A DNA stretch of 64,000 bases from Prorocentrum cordatum (Eukaryota > Sar > Dinophyceae > Prorocentrales > Prorocentraceae): assembly GCA_963575745.1 (NCBI GenBank), contig CAUYUJ010016696.1, forward strand, positions 27,501 through 91,500. The letters run 5' to 3'. Under the pieces are notes generated by a model. It saw only the letters and a program-made list of their open reading frames with translations. It searched no databases and had not been told where the DNA came from. This document shows positions 1 to 8,470 of this stretch, piece by piece. Position numbers and translations under genes: made by a program. Position 1 is the first letter of the stretch, and each line of letters opens with the position of its first letter.

Positions 1-534
1 TCATGGGGTTGAGGAGGAGGAGGAACAGGAGGAGGAGGAGCAGGAGGATGAGGATGACGAGGAAGAGTAACCATACGAGAGCGCTGATGGCGACGCTGAT
101 GGTGGTGATGCCGGTGAGCAGGAGGGGGGGAGGCAAGCCTCGCGGAATGCAGTGCTCTCCTGCCTTTGCCGTGCTGCGGGCCAGCGTCGTGCACGACGAT
201 CGGCGGCTTGCGTGCCAGATTTCGCGAGGAGGTTCGAGGATTGGCTGCCCGTGAGGCCCTCTCTGGGGCTTGAGTTGCTTGTTGAAGAGAAGAGTGAGAG
301 CAATACAGGAACAAACATCAAACAATTGCAAGCACGCGGTTTGCTGTTTTCTCTGCCTTTGCACCGCAACCTTGAACAAGCGAAAGTTCCCAGACGGCCC
401 CCGAGATCTCTGGATGTCTCTGGAGGTCCAGCACGGGCCGAAGACGTGCACAGAACCTGTGCCTCGAGCCTCGGTCCTCGCCCCATGCGGCTCCCCGACG
501 AGCCCGGACCCTCGAAGGCCGACCCCTGACCTCG
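1..534. other. GAG-rich edge and unassigned GC-rich DNA
   Basis: The first 70 bases are an impure GAG array. From about 400 to 600 there are loosely repeated CCTCGAGCCT/CCTCGGTCCT words. Open frames exist on both strands, but they are compositional and have no recognisable domain. No gene is called. Confidence 0.5.
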
Positions 535-819
535 ATGAGCTCCGCTCGGTCCTCGCACCTCAGTCGATCCCCGCTCGCCCCTCGAGCCTCGACCCTGCGG
601 TCCTCGATCCGCTCGGCGGCGGCGGCGCCGCCGACGGCGGCCGCCGCGTGCGGCAGCGGCCGCTTGCGGCCGCCGGCGAGGTGCCACCTCTGCGGCCTGC
701 TGGGCCACCTCATGCGCGACTGCCCCAAGACGAGGCGCGGCAGCCGCGAGCAGGCCCCGCCCGCCCCCCCCGCCCGCGGAGGCCGCCCCTGGCCCGGCGG
801 CATAGAAGCAGGGGGCCCG
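535..819 (+). CDS. CCHC zinc-knuckle exon candidate
   Basis: An open stretch encodes a perfect C-x2-C-x4-H-x4-C zinc knuckle, CHLCGLLGHLMRDC, at 682-723. It is followed by a basic, proline-rich tail. CCHC knuckles bind single-stranded nucleic acid in retrotransposon Gag-like proteins and in many cellular RNA-binding proteins, so the parent gene cannot be named. The first ATG in frame is at 535, but no full gene is visible. The codons upstream of the knuckle look compositional, so this is probably one exon or a fragment. Just downstream (from about 823) an F3 inverted-repeat element with a nested F2 element interrupts the locus. The knuckle is seen directly; a functional gene is inference. Confidence 0.4.
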
Positions 820-822
820 CGG

Positions 823-1206
823 CCGACTACACGTAGGAGTGACCCTTCGCCGGAGTGACCTTCGGTGCGGGCCCAGTGGGGTCCTGCGATCGCCGAAGGC
901 GATGCGACAGTGGCGTCTTGCGCGCTCGGGTTTGTCCCCCCCCGCGGCCCCCCCAGAGCCGCGCACCAGAGGTCACTCTTACCTAGGGTCGGGGCGGGCG
1001 AAAGGGGGGGATTGGGAAAGGGGGGGTTACGAAATTTGCTGCATGCAGCTGGTTTCCGCCTCACCGAGGGGCCCATTCCTCGATACATAGCCGCTTCCGG
1101 CGCAGGGAGGCGCCGGGAAAATCAGCTACGCGAGCTGATTCTCACCCCCCCCCCTTTGCCATCCCCCCCCTTTCGCCCGACCCGATAGGGTCACTCCTGC
1201 GTGCAG
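823..1206. mobile_element. F3 inverted-repeat element, copy 1, with F2 nested inside
   Basis: This is a MITE-like element with long imperfect terminal inverted repeats. The left end reads CCGACTACACGTAGGAGTG and the right end is its near reverse complement, CACTCCTGCGTGCAGTCGG. Inner repeats GTGACCTTCGGTGCG and CGCACCAGAGGTCAC also pair. A second copy lies at 21430-21612. The right arm of this copy is split by an F2 element at 991-1185. No protein is encoded, so any mobility would need a transposase supplied from elsewhere. Confidence 0.7.
991..1185. mobile_element. F2 inverted-repeat element, copy 1
   Basis: A 195-bp fold-back element whose left end CGGGCGAAAGGGGGGG pairs with the right end CCCCCCCCTTTCGCCCG. 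Inside, TGCATGCAGCTGGTTT and AAAATCAGCTACGCGAGCTG form a second inverted pair, and GGCGCCGGGA marks the hub. It is flanked by 7-bp direct repeats TAGGGTC (984-990 and 1186-1192), the expected mark of DNA-transposon integration. Other family members are at 3995-4206, about 35496-35675 and about 60745-60925. Confidence 0.8.
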
Positions 1207-1384
1207 TCGGCGCGGTGCGCCACCGCCGCGCCCTGCCCGCAGCGCCTCGCCACGCCGTCCAGCGGCAGGAGGAGAGGCCGGAGGGGCCCGCTGCCGGCCG
1301 TGCTTGCGCGCAGCTCTCGGGTGCGCCTGGCGCTGGGGCGTGCCTGGGCGGCTTCGAGGGCCGAGCCTCGTTCGCTCCACGAAC
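1207..1384. other. Unassigned GC-rich segment
   Basis: This segment lies between the F3 element and the dispersed repeat at 1385. It is open in several frames, but no motif was recognised and no gene is called. Confidence 0.4.
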
Positions 1385-1550
1385 TTCAGGAGGGAAAAAA
1401 ACACAGAGGGCGTCAATGAATCGTCGATTCCCCAGAGAGTATGGGAAAGATGGGAAGTGGGGGGAAAGACGAAGACCCAGGAAAGATGTGGAAGATCAGG
1501 GGAATTCTGCTACCTGTGTTTTTGTTTATGTGTGTGTCCCAGGGCCCCTT
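1385..1550 (+). repeat. Dispersed 165-bp repeat D1, copy 1
   Basis: A non-palindromic repeat that begins TTCAGGAGGGAAAAAAACA and ends CAGGGCCCCTT. It is colinear over its whole length with 29538-29700 and shares landmarks in order: ATCGTCGAT, ATGGGAAA, GGGGAA, TTTATTT or TTTATGTG, GTGTCC and GGGCCCCTT. It is purine-rich in its first two thirds and T-rich near the end. Function is unknown. The second copy interrupts a reverse-transcriptase pseudogene, so the sequence has been mobile. Confidence 0.75.
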
Positions 1551-2460
1551 CAAACAAGCTCACGCACTGGATGCACACATTCCTGGGTGCACCCTTGCAG
1601 CTACTCGTGGAAGGTATGTGCAATCTCGCGCTGCAGTGGAAACGATGCTCGGCCCAAGTGCACGGCAAAACCACTGGCGCCGTTCCCGCTCACCCGCGAG
1701 TGTCTCGTCGCAGAAGTTGCCGCAGACAGGTCTTCATGCGAGCGGGCCAGCTTTAGTTTTCGCGCCGCGCGGAAAGGGGAAGGGAAATGTGAAGGGATGG
1801 GGAGAGGGATCGGACTGTGGGGTGGGGAGGGTGGATGGAGACCCCCACTGCAGCCACAGGGGGCACATCAGGGGAGGGCTCCTCCGCGCCGCAGGCTCAG
1901 AGGGGTCCGTGCGGTAGGGCGGCGGGGGGGGGGGTACGGTCTGGGCCACCGCGCTTCGGCGCGACTCGCTACCCGCCTCCGCATTTTTCCAGGCGTCCAC
2001 GTCCCGAGCTCCTTCGAGTCGTACGCGCCGCGGAGCGCGCGGGGGGTGGCGCGTGTCGCCGGGGCCGCCGCAGCCACACGCCACGCAGAAGCTCCTGTCC
2101 GTCAACCTGCCGCACCAGCTGCGCCCCTGCAGTCGAGCAGCGGAGTCAGAAGCCTCCTCCTGAACCGCTGGGCCAGCGCTCCGAAACCAATCTGCGGAAA
2201 GCTGGCCCAGTTTCTTGGGCACGCTCGCCCTACAGCGCCAACAGCAGAAATTCTTTACGCTTCGCGTATCCCCACCAGCCCATCTCACAACAGCAACTCT
2301 TGCGAAGCATGCCGACAGTTGTATTTTGCAGGCGTGTGTCCGCTTGCCCCCGCATATCTCCCCTGTTCCTCCTTCCTCCCGCCTCCTTGTACATCCTCCT
2401 TGTGGGGGGAGCGGGAGAAGGACGAGGCGGAGGAGGAGGGAGAGAAAGCGCTCCTCGTGA
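1551..2460. other. Unassigned segment with a partial F7 repeat
   Basis: No gene is recognised. A partial F7 dispersed repeat lies at about 2165-2260 (GCTGGGCCAGCGCT and AAGCTGGCCCAGTTTCTTGGGCACGCTCG), matching 41975-42175. The sequence near 2260-2285 (GCTTCGCGTATCCCCACCAGCCCAT) recurs at about 36160-36185. A GC-rich stretch at about 1990-2150 could contain an exon, but nothing identifiable is encoded. Confidence 0.45.
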
Positions 2461-2890
2461 TTTGAGTCGTTTGGGGTTTCTCGTCCTGGTGTGAGTCATT
2501 CGGGCCCTTCTTCCTGGTGTGAGTCGTTCGGGCTCTTCGTGGTGTGAGTCGTTCGGGCTCTTCGTCCTGGTGTGAGTCGTTCGGGCTTCTCGTGGTGTGA
2601 GTTGTTCGGGCCCCTCGTCCTGGTGTGAGTCGTTCGGGCCCCTCCTCCTGGTGTGACTCGTTCGGGCTCCTCGTGGTGTGAGTCGTTCGGGGCCCTCGTC
2701 GTGGTGTGAGTCGTTCGGGCTCCTCGTGGTGTGAGTCGTTCGGGCGCCTCGTCCTGGTGTGAGTCGTTCGGGCCCCTCCTTCTGGTGTGAGTCGTTCGGG
2801 CTCTTCGTGGTGTGAGTCGTTCGGGCCCCTCGTCCTGGTGTGAGTCGTTCGGGCTCCTCGTGGCGTGAGGCGTTCGGGCACCTCGTCCCC
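2461..2890. repeat. 25/28-bp minisatellite
   Basis: A tandem array of GTGTGAGTCGTTCGGGC units. Two length variants are interspersed: a 28-bp form with TCGTCCTG or TCCTCCTG between cores, and a 25-bp form with TCCTCGTG or TCTTCGTG. Both strands stay open because the unit has few stops, which gives the illusion of long ORFs. Confidence 0.9.
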
Positions 2891-3215
2891 TTTTGGGGCG
2901 TCTTGGGGGCCTCTTGGCGGCCCCAGGGGCTTCTAGGAGCGTCTTGGGTGCCTTGGGGGAGCCTCTTCGGGCCTCTTGGGAGCCTCTTGGAGGCCGTTTG
3001 GGGCGTCTTGGGGGCCTCTTGGCGGCCCCAGGGGCTTCCAGGAGCGGGGTGCCTCTCTGGGGGCATCTTGGGGGCCTCTTGGAGGCCTCTTGGGGGCCTC
3101 CTGGGGGCCTCTTGGGGCCATCTTGGGGCCTCTTCCTGGGGGCCTCTTGGGGCCATCTTGGGGCCTCTTGGTGCCTCCTGGGCGCTTCTTGGGGCCATCT
3201 TGGAGGAGATCGATC
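2891..3215. repeat. GGCCTCTTGG degenerate repeat block 1
   Basis: Short imperfect units around TCTTGGGGGCCTCTTGG repeat without a fixed period. It is the same family as blocks at 12310-12890, 36425-36970, 46740-48030, 48180-48860, 51010-51200 and 52230-52880. It translates into Gly/Leu/Trp-rich nonsense on + and Arg/Pro-rich nonsense on -. Confidence 0.85.
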
Positions 3216-3221
3216 AAAGAA

Positions 3222-3392
3222 GAGGGGAGCTTTAATGAGCGCTGCCCCCTCAGAAGGGCAACATGAGCCCAACACCTTCGTAAAATCAATGATTTTGCCC
3301 TGAAGGAAGAGGGAAGCTTTAATGAGCGCTGCCCCCTCAGAAGGCCAAAATGGGGCCAACACCGTAGTAAAATCAATGATTTTGGCTTCAAA
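3222..3392. repeat. Two 87-bp direct repeats
   Basis: The segment GGGAGCTTTAATGAGCGCTG followed by CCCCCTCAGAAGG and TAAAATCAATGATTTTG occurs twice, with TTTAATGAGC at 3231 and again at 3318. Each unit ends in a small palindrome, AAAATCAATGATTTT. It follows GGCCTCTTGG block 1. A related word (AAAGAGGGGGGTCCTTAATTC) lies inside the block at 36.5 kb, so this module travels with that repeat family. Confidence 0.75.
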
Positions 3393-3429
3393 GAAGAGGA
3401 GAGGGTTTTTTCTGCCTCCCTCGTCGGGG

Positions 3430-3712
3430 CCAGAATCCTCGTGAGGGGTGTCGTTTTTTAGCCCTCCCAGGAGTCGAAAAGGACTCCCCTGACGACCCGC
3501 GAGGCGCCCTCTCCAGGCCCAGGGGGAGGGGGTAGGGGGAGGGGTAAACCCCTCCCCGAAGAGGAAGAAGGGGGGTTGAGAACAGAGAGAGCTCGCTAAA
3601 CCACTCACGCCCAAAGGGCTGGTGGGATTTGCCCAGGCTTGTTTTTAAACACTTCCGGGAAGCTGGCCCGGATTTCTTAAATGATGGTGTTCTTGATCAT
3701 GTGTTCGGCTAT
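3430..3712. repeat. Tail module of the GGCCTCTTGG family plus partial F7
   Basis: The words GGGGTAAACCCCTCC and GGGCTGGTGGGATTTG, in order, match GGGGAGGTAAACCTCCC and AGGGCTGGTGGGATTTGG at 37.02-37.12 kb. Two GGCCTCTTGG blocks therefore share a non-repetitive 3' tail. From about 3615 the sequence joins a partial F7 repeat (CCGGGAAGCTGGCCCGG, TTCTTAAATGATG), as at 40.97-41.02 kb. Confidence 0.6.
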
Positions 3713-3890
3713 AGTTCGGCGGCGAGCCCAGGGGGGAAGTGAGAAGGGGCGGACCTTCTCAGAATGCTCGGAAGTCCCCAGGCCGCCCGAGAAGCTTCCC
3801 GAGGTTGCCCCGAACACACCTCGGAAGGCGCCAGGGCTTCTCAGACGTCCCGCTGCCTTCGAGAATCGGAGCGTGAACCTGCCCCGCTTT
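3711..3890. repeat. Third copy of the palindrome-arm segment
   Basis: TTCGGCGGCGAGCCCAGGGG, GGAAGTGAGAAGGGGCGG and the following CCTTCTCAGAA / GGAAGTCCCC pattern closely match 59190-59350. Those bases form part of the right arm of the 3.9-kb palindrome, with the reverse complement in the left arm at about 56970-57150. It is a free-standing copy of that module. Confidence 0.75.
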
Positions 3891-3994
3891 CGCTTCCAGG
3901 CAAACCCAAGCCACACCGCGCGCCTCCTTGTCAGGCGGCCTGGCTGGTGCGGGCCGCAGCCCGGTATCGCTTCTGGTGCCTCTTGGAAGCGAGG

Positions 3995-4206
3995 GTGGGC
4001 AAAATCGGGCCAGACGAAAGGGGGGGATTGGAAAAGGGGGGGTTACGAAATTTGCTGCATGCAGCTGGTTTCGGCCCCACCGAGGGGCCCATACCTCGAT
4101 ACATAGCCGCCTCTGGCGCCGGGAGGCGCCAGGAAAATCAGCTACGCGAGCTGATTCTCACCCCCCCCCCTTTGCCATCCCCCCCCCTTTTCGCCCGACC
4201 CGCCAA
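3995..4206. mobile_element. F2 inverted-repeat element, copy 2
   Basis: About 85-90 percent identical by eye to copy 1, including TGCATGCAGCTGGTTT, CTCGATACATAGCCGC and the GGCGCCGGGAGGCGCC hub. The outer G-run and C-run arms pair. AAGCGAGG occurs immediately outside both ends (3987-3994 and 4207-4214), consistent with an 8-bp target-site duplication. Confidence 0.75.
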
Positions 4207-4269
4207 AAGCGAGGCAGGTTCGCTTGCCTCCCACTTCGAGAGGGCCTTCTCCCCCGCCCCCGACACAGT

Positions 4270-4315
4270 CGAGGAGAGGCAGACTTGGGAGACGACGATA
4301 ACGACGACGACGATA

Positions 4316-4351
<36 letters not shown>

Positions 4352-4440
4352 TCGACGACCACGACGATGCCGACGATCACGACTACGACGACGACGCCGC
4401 CGACGCCGCACCCGCTTCCGCCCCTCGCTCGCCGCCACCA
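4270..4440. repeat. GAC triplet array
   Basis: Impure (GAC)n, densest at 4291-4360, grading into CGACGCCGCCGACG. It would encode poly-Asp, poly-Thr or poly-Arg depending on frame. No gene is called on it. Confidence 0.8.
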
Positions 4441-4850
4441 TGGCTTCGGCCGCGGTGCCTGCGGGTGCTCCTCGCGCCTCCTCCGCGGGCCCCCCCCCGC
4501 CCGCGGGCACGCCCTCGCCCTCGGACCACCCATGGGGGGCAGGGGCCTCCTCCTCCTCCTCCTCCTCCTCTCTCTCCTCCTCCTCCTCCTCCCTCCTCCT
4601 CTCCTCCTCTCCTCCTCCTCTCCCTCCTCCTCGCCTCTCCTCCTCCTCCTCCCCTCCTCCTCCTCCTCCTCCCTCCTCCTCCTCCCCTCCTCCTCCTCCT
4701 CCTCCTCCTCCTCCTCCTCTCTCCTCCTCCTCCTCCTCATCTTCCACGGCCTCCGTGGGGGGGGGAGGGGGGGCCGCGGCGCTCGGGGCGGGGGCGCTCA
4801 GCATGGAGGCCCAGAGGCGGGGAGGCAGCGTCGAGTCTCTCGCTCGGCCG
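4441..4850. repeat. GC-rich spacer and CTC array
   Basis: 4551-4740 is (CTC)n with scattered TCTCTC breaks. The flanking GC-rich sequence may include exon-like stretches (for example at 4441-4550) but has no identifiable domain. Confidence 0.7.
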
Positions 4851-5320
4851 CGCGCAGAGGGGGGCAGGGGAGGGGAGGGAGGAGGAGGAGGAGGAGGAGG
4901 AGGAGGAGGAGGAGGAGGAGGAGGAGAAAGGATGAGGAGGAGGAGGAGCAGGATCGAGGAGGAGGATCGAGGAGGATCGAGGAGGAGGAGGAGGAGGGGG
5001 GAGGGCTTCTCAGGAGCACTCCTGCTTCTCAGAAGTTCACCACCCACCAAACCACCCCAACCCAACCCGAAGGCTCAGATTTACCCACGATTTCTAGTGG
5101 GGGGGGGTCCGGGAACATCGAAAAAACACGTATGGAGCCCATACCCCCCCCAACCCGAAATTCGGGTCTTCGGGTTGGGTTGGGGTGGTCTGGTAGGTAG
5201 TCAGAAGTCGCGGGCCTCATCTGTAGGCGTGGGGCCGGCCCCTTCCTAAGAAGCGGCATCCATCTAAGAAGCCTTCCCCACCCCCCCTGTGCCCCCTTTG
5301 TGCGCGCCGCCGAATGAGGG
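4850..5320. mobile_element. F6 inverted-repeat element, copy A, expanded and interrupted
   Basis: The family is defined by the intact copy at 12954-13117. The left end GCGCGCAGAGGGGGG, the inner word GGGAGGGCTTCTCAG, the hub GCGGGCCTCATCTGTAGG / GGGGCCGGCCCC, and the right end CCCTTTGTGCGCGCCGCC appear in the same order. Two insertions separate these pieces. A (GAG)n array at 4880-5003 sits where the intact copy has only a G-run, and an F1 element occupies 5037-5201 with a duplicated target. Confidence 0.75.
5037..5201. mobile_element. F1 inverted-repeat element, copy 1 (nested in F6)
   Basis: A 165-bp element with about 34-bp terminal inverted repeats: left ACCACCCCAACCCAACCCGA, right its complement TCGGGTTGGGTTGGGGTGGT. 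The centre has CATCGAAAAAACAC and a G8/C8 pair. CAGAAGT flanks it on both sides (5030-5036, 5202-5208). The uninterrupted F6 relative at 12.99-13.02 kb reads TTAGAAGGCGCGGGCC across this point, which supports a real insertion with a 7-bp target duplication. The second copy is at 32299-32463. Confidence 0.9.
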
Positions 5321-5820
5321 GGTGTGGTGCCAGTGCTGAGAGCGGCGATGCCATCTACGATGGCCGCAGGTACGTTGCATCCTGATTTCAACAGCCTGGG
5401 CTCTGCGCCGACCGCTCCAGTCAGAGTCATAATTTCCATGATTCGAACTTCCCAAAAGACCGCTGTTCAATCAGAACGGAGATCATCTTTGTGATCCAGA
5501 ACGTCGTTGCAGAATTTCCGGGTTTTTTGTTTGTCTTGAGAGAATAGTATTTGTGCATTCTGGAGTTTCCAGAAGTACGGTTTTGGCGATACGGAAATTC
5601 AAGAAACACGCTTTTCACGATTCGGAATTACCGAAATTGCGTGCATGGTGATCGGGCGTCCTGGAACAGGTATTGCACTGCCGTTCACATAAGATTGAGG
5701 TCGCTTGTGAAAGTTTGGGTCCGGAAATTCGAGGTTTGAGGACCCGGATGCAACGCACTTGCGGCTATCGTAGATAGCATCGCCAGTCTCGGCACTGGCG
5801 CCACACCCCTTTACACCGTA
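5318..5820. mobile_element. F15 inverted-repeat element with about 65-bp ends
   Basis: The left end (GGGGTGTGGTGCCAGTGCTG, then GCGATGCCATCTACGATGGC and CGCAGGTACGTTGCATCC) pairs with the right end near 5745-5820 (GGATGCAACGCACTTGCGGC, ATCGTAGATAGCATCGCC, GGCACTGGCGCCACACCCC). The roughly 350-bp core is lower in GC than its surroundings and has several TTCCGAAAT/ATTCGGAAT-type words. No transposase ORF exists. It abuts the right end of the F6 element. Confidence 0.75.
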
Positions 5821-5845
5821 TCCTTTGCCGATCCCCAGAAATAGG

Positions 5846-6002
5846 TTAAGTCGGGCCTGTCCCTCTGCAGGAGGAATATTCAGAAATAGTGAAAAATAGT
5901 CAGGGGATTATGTTTGAATATTTTTTGGCAGTTTTGAAATATGTTTTGAGTACTTTTTATTTTTCGTCGAAAATCCCCCTGTAGGGGGACGCGCCCGACT
6001 TA
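5846..6002. mobile_element. F8 inverted-repeat element, copy 1
   Basis: A 157-bp AT-rich core between TTAAGTCGGGCCTGTCC and GGACGCGCCCGACTTA. Inner arms CTGCAGGAGG and CCCCTGTAGG also pair. Flanks GAAATAGG and CAAAAAAG match at only 5 of 8 positions, so a target duplication is weak here but clear in copy 2 (45942-46086). Confidence 0.8.
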
Positions 6003-7062
6003 CAAAAAAGGGGAAGGGCCGGCGTTGCCTCTGCCCATCGCCCGAGTGCTCCCTTTCAGACCTCATCCCAGACGCCGATGCCGCGTGCCGCTCCTCCTGG
6101 TAGCTCCTCCATGGTGCCCCCTCCCTCCTCCCTCGCCCCCCGGGGTCGACGTAACCAGTGCTTTGGCAACTTCGTGGGCCGTTTTCGCTTCGGCTCCGTC
6201 TGGCGGCAGAGGCGGCTGGAGGACGAAGCGAGCGAGCACGACAGCAGAACGAGAACGAAGAGCACCGTTTGGGTCGATCCCTGCCTCGTCCCCTCCTCCT
6301 CCTCCTCCTCCTCCTCCTCCTCCTCCTCCTCCTCCTCCTCCTCCTCCACTCTCTCCTCCTCCTCCTCCTCCTCCTCCTCCTCCTCCCCCTCCTCCTCCTC
6401 CACCTTCTCCACCTCCTCCCTCCAGTCTCCACCTCTGGGCCACTGGGCCATAGGGGGGGGGGCGAGAGCGGCAGGGAGGCAGAGACGGCGCGTGCGAGCG
6501 GCACCGCCGGGCGCCCTCCCTTCTCCGCGGGCCGCCGAGGTCAAGGGGCAGTACGTCTCCATGACCATGTTCCCACGGGAGAGGGGGGGGGGGGGGGGGC
6601 TTCCTCCTCCTCCTCCTCCTCCTCCTCCTCCTCCTCCTCCTCCTCCTCCTCCTCCTCCTCCTCCTCCTCCTCCTCCTCCTCTCGGGGAGGCGTAAGACTC
6701 GAGAACGCCGGCACACGGGATTCGCCGACGCTTTTTCGCGGTGCTGTCCCGGGTTTTGACGGTCCAGTTCTCGTGGGGTGTCTGCAGCGGGAGCTCGCGT
6801 TGCATGATGGCCCCGGCAGGCCAACCAGCGTCCCCCGAGCCCAAGTCTTCCGTCCCCCCGATCCTCCCCCTTGAGTTGGACGGCTTCGGAAGCTTGCTAA
6901 AAGGCTGCCCTCGGGGGCCAAGTGTAGCGCCCACCTTCAGGCAAGCCTGGCCAGCTAGTTCGCGAGGGTGAGCACCCCTTCCCTGCCTCGGGCAGTGCTA
7001 TGAGGCCTTGGTGAGCTCGTCCCAGTTCTCCCCAACCTTGTTCTCTCTGTCCTCGGCTGGAT
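6003..7062. repeat. CTC arrays and unassigned sequence
   Basis: (CTC)n occupies 6294-6420 with small interruptions, and an almost pure (TCC)n occupies 6601-6682 after a 17-base G run. The rest shows no recognisable gene. Long Gly-, Ser- or Pro-rich ORFs on both strands come from the arrays. Confidence 0.7.
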
Positions 7063-7196
7063 TGCACTGCCGAAGGATTGCAATCCTTCGTGTCGTTTCT
7101 TATACGAAGGATTGCAAAAAACCTAGGTTTTTTGCAATCCTTCGTGTCGGTTTTTTGCAATCCTAGGTTTTTTGCAATCCTTCGTGTCGTTTCTTA
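7063..7196. repeat. Clustered palindromes with GAAGGATTGC module
   Basis: A perfect 20-bp palindrome CGAAGGATTGCAATCCTTCG lies at 7071-7090. A perfect 40-bp palindrome at 7105-7144 is built from GGATTGCAAAAAACCT and its complement. A third partial repeat follows to 7190. The GAAGGATTGCAAAAAA module recurs at 57154-57215 and 57360-57470. Confidence 0.85.
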
Positions 7197-7381
7197 TTCT
7201 CCTCATGCCGTCCCTCGTCTTGCTCCTCCCTGCCCCTTCACGTATTTTTTTTGTTGCGACGCTCGCAGGCGGGGGACGCTCGACCCTTCTCCCGTGGCCG
7301 GCCTCTACTTCTGGATCCCCTCTTTGGACGCTCTCGGGGCCCGAAGCGGTGCCCTGGTACGGAGCGACACTTTACGGTAGG
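7197..7381. other. Unassigned segment
   Basis: No repeat, domain or gene recognised. Confidence 0.4.
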
Positions 7382-7557
7382 TTAGTGTCGTGTCGACCAG
7401 CGGCGACCCCAGCGCGGGCGTTCAAGGTTGAACGCCGCCGGCGACCCAGAATCGATCGATGTTGAACGATTGGACGTTGCGGAGACGGCCGATCGTTCAA
7501 GGTTGAACGATCCCTGCGGTGTCAAAAACCAACGCCGGGGTCGTCACGACACGAACT
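7382..7557. mobile_element. F9 inverted-repeat element, copy 1
   Basis: The left end GTGTCGTGTCGACC followed by GGCGACCCCAGCG pairs with the right end CGCCGGGGTCGTC / ACGACACGAAC. Inside, GTTCAAGGTTGAAC occurs twice as a short palindrome. A diverged copy is at 22161-22338 (GCGCGGGCGTTCAAGGTGCAACGC, GTTCAAGGTTGAACGCCGCC). Confidence 0.7.
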
Positions 7558-7877
7558 TGCCGTATACACCCTAGGCGATGCGTAAGAAAACTTACGTTTT
7601 CGGCCAGAGGCTCGATGATTCTTGATGTTTTGGTATGAATCCTAAGCTTTTGATAGACATTCTGGGTTTTTATTCAAATTCGGAGACTATGAATTTCTTA
7701 ACCCATGATTTCTTAAGCATTTCGCAGGGTGTACAGCCGATTGACATTGGAGGTCTGGGTCCCTGGAGGTCCAGGGTCCTCCGAGGCATCCGGAGGCCCA
7801 GGAAGGGCGAGCACACTCGTCCAACGGCTTTGGCCCTCCTCCTCGATCGTGCTCTTCCCTTAGCTGCCGTGATGCGC
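7558..7877. other. Unassigned segment, lower GC
   Basis: A locally AT-richer stretch (about 7600-7730). No gene, conserved motif or inverted repeat recognised. Confidence 0.4.
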
Positions 7878-7990
7878 CCGTGTTGAAACGCAATACGTAC
7901 CGTGTTCAAGACATCCGTATTGACGCGTTGCGTGTTGGCTCAACGTGTTGGCTGGCCCACGTTTCGCCGAACGTGTCGCGCCAGGCGGGG
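7878..7990 (+). repeat. Dispersed repeat F10, copy 1
   Basis: About 110 bp colinear with 44686-44803. Shared words include CGCCCGTGTTG, AACGCA, ACCGTGTT, TTGCGTGTTGGC and GTGTCGCGCCAG or GTGTAGCGCCAG. Similar GTGTTGGC words recur within the unit. No ORF or terminal inverted repeat was detected. Confidence 0.6.
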
Positions 7991-8459
7991 GCAGATCGGG
8001 TTTTGGCCCTCCTCCTCGATCGTGCTCCTCCTCCTCCTCCTCCTCCTCCTCCTCCTCCTCCTCCTCCTCCTCTTCCTCATCTGCCCTTTCCTCCTCCTCG
8101 ATCGTGCTCCTCCCTCTCGTTCGATAGGCCGCCTTCCGCCCTTGCTTCTGTGTCCGCTGGCAGGGCGAGCTGTCTGCCGTCAGGACGGTGTGGACAGTGC
8201 TGCTCCCTGTCCTGATGCTGTGGTGGCACGCTGAGATGATCGGATCCGCAACTTTGATGGTAAGTAGAGGGATGGCGTCCTAGACCGCGGATCGTCCAGC
8301 ACAGCCAGAACAGAGGCAGCAGACAGCACGATACGCCTCTCTGCACGCGTGTTCTTTGAGCGAAGCGCCTTGCCCCGAGAAGAGTACGAGACAACGAGCA
8401 GACCGCATCGACCCTTCGCTCCCCTGTGAAAGCCAGCCTGGTGCTCTCGTTCCTGGGCC
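7991..8459. repeat. CTC array and unassigned sequence
   Basis: (CTC)n at 8024-8072, flanked on both sides by the same word CCTCCTCGATCGTGCTCC (about 8005 and 8093), so the array expanded inside a small duplication. 8120-8459 has no recognisable gene. Confidence 0.6.
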
Positions 8460-8470
8460 GTGCGCCTCGG

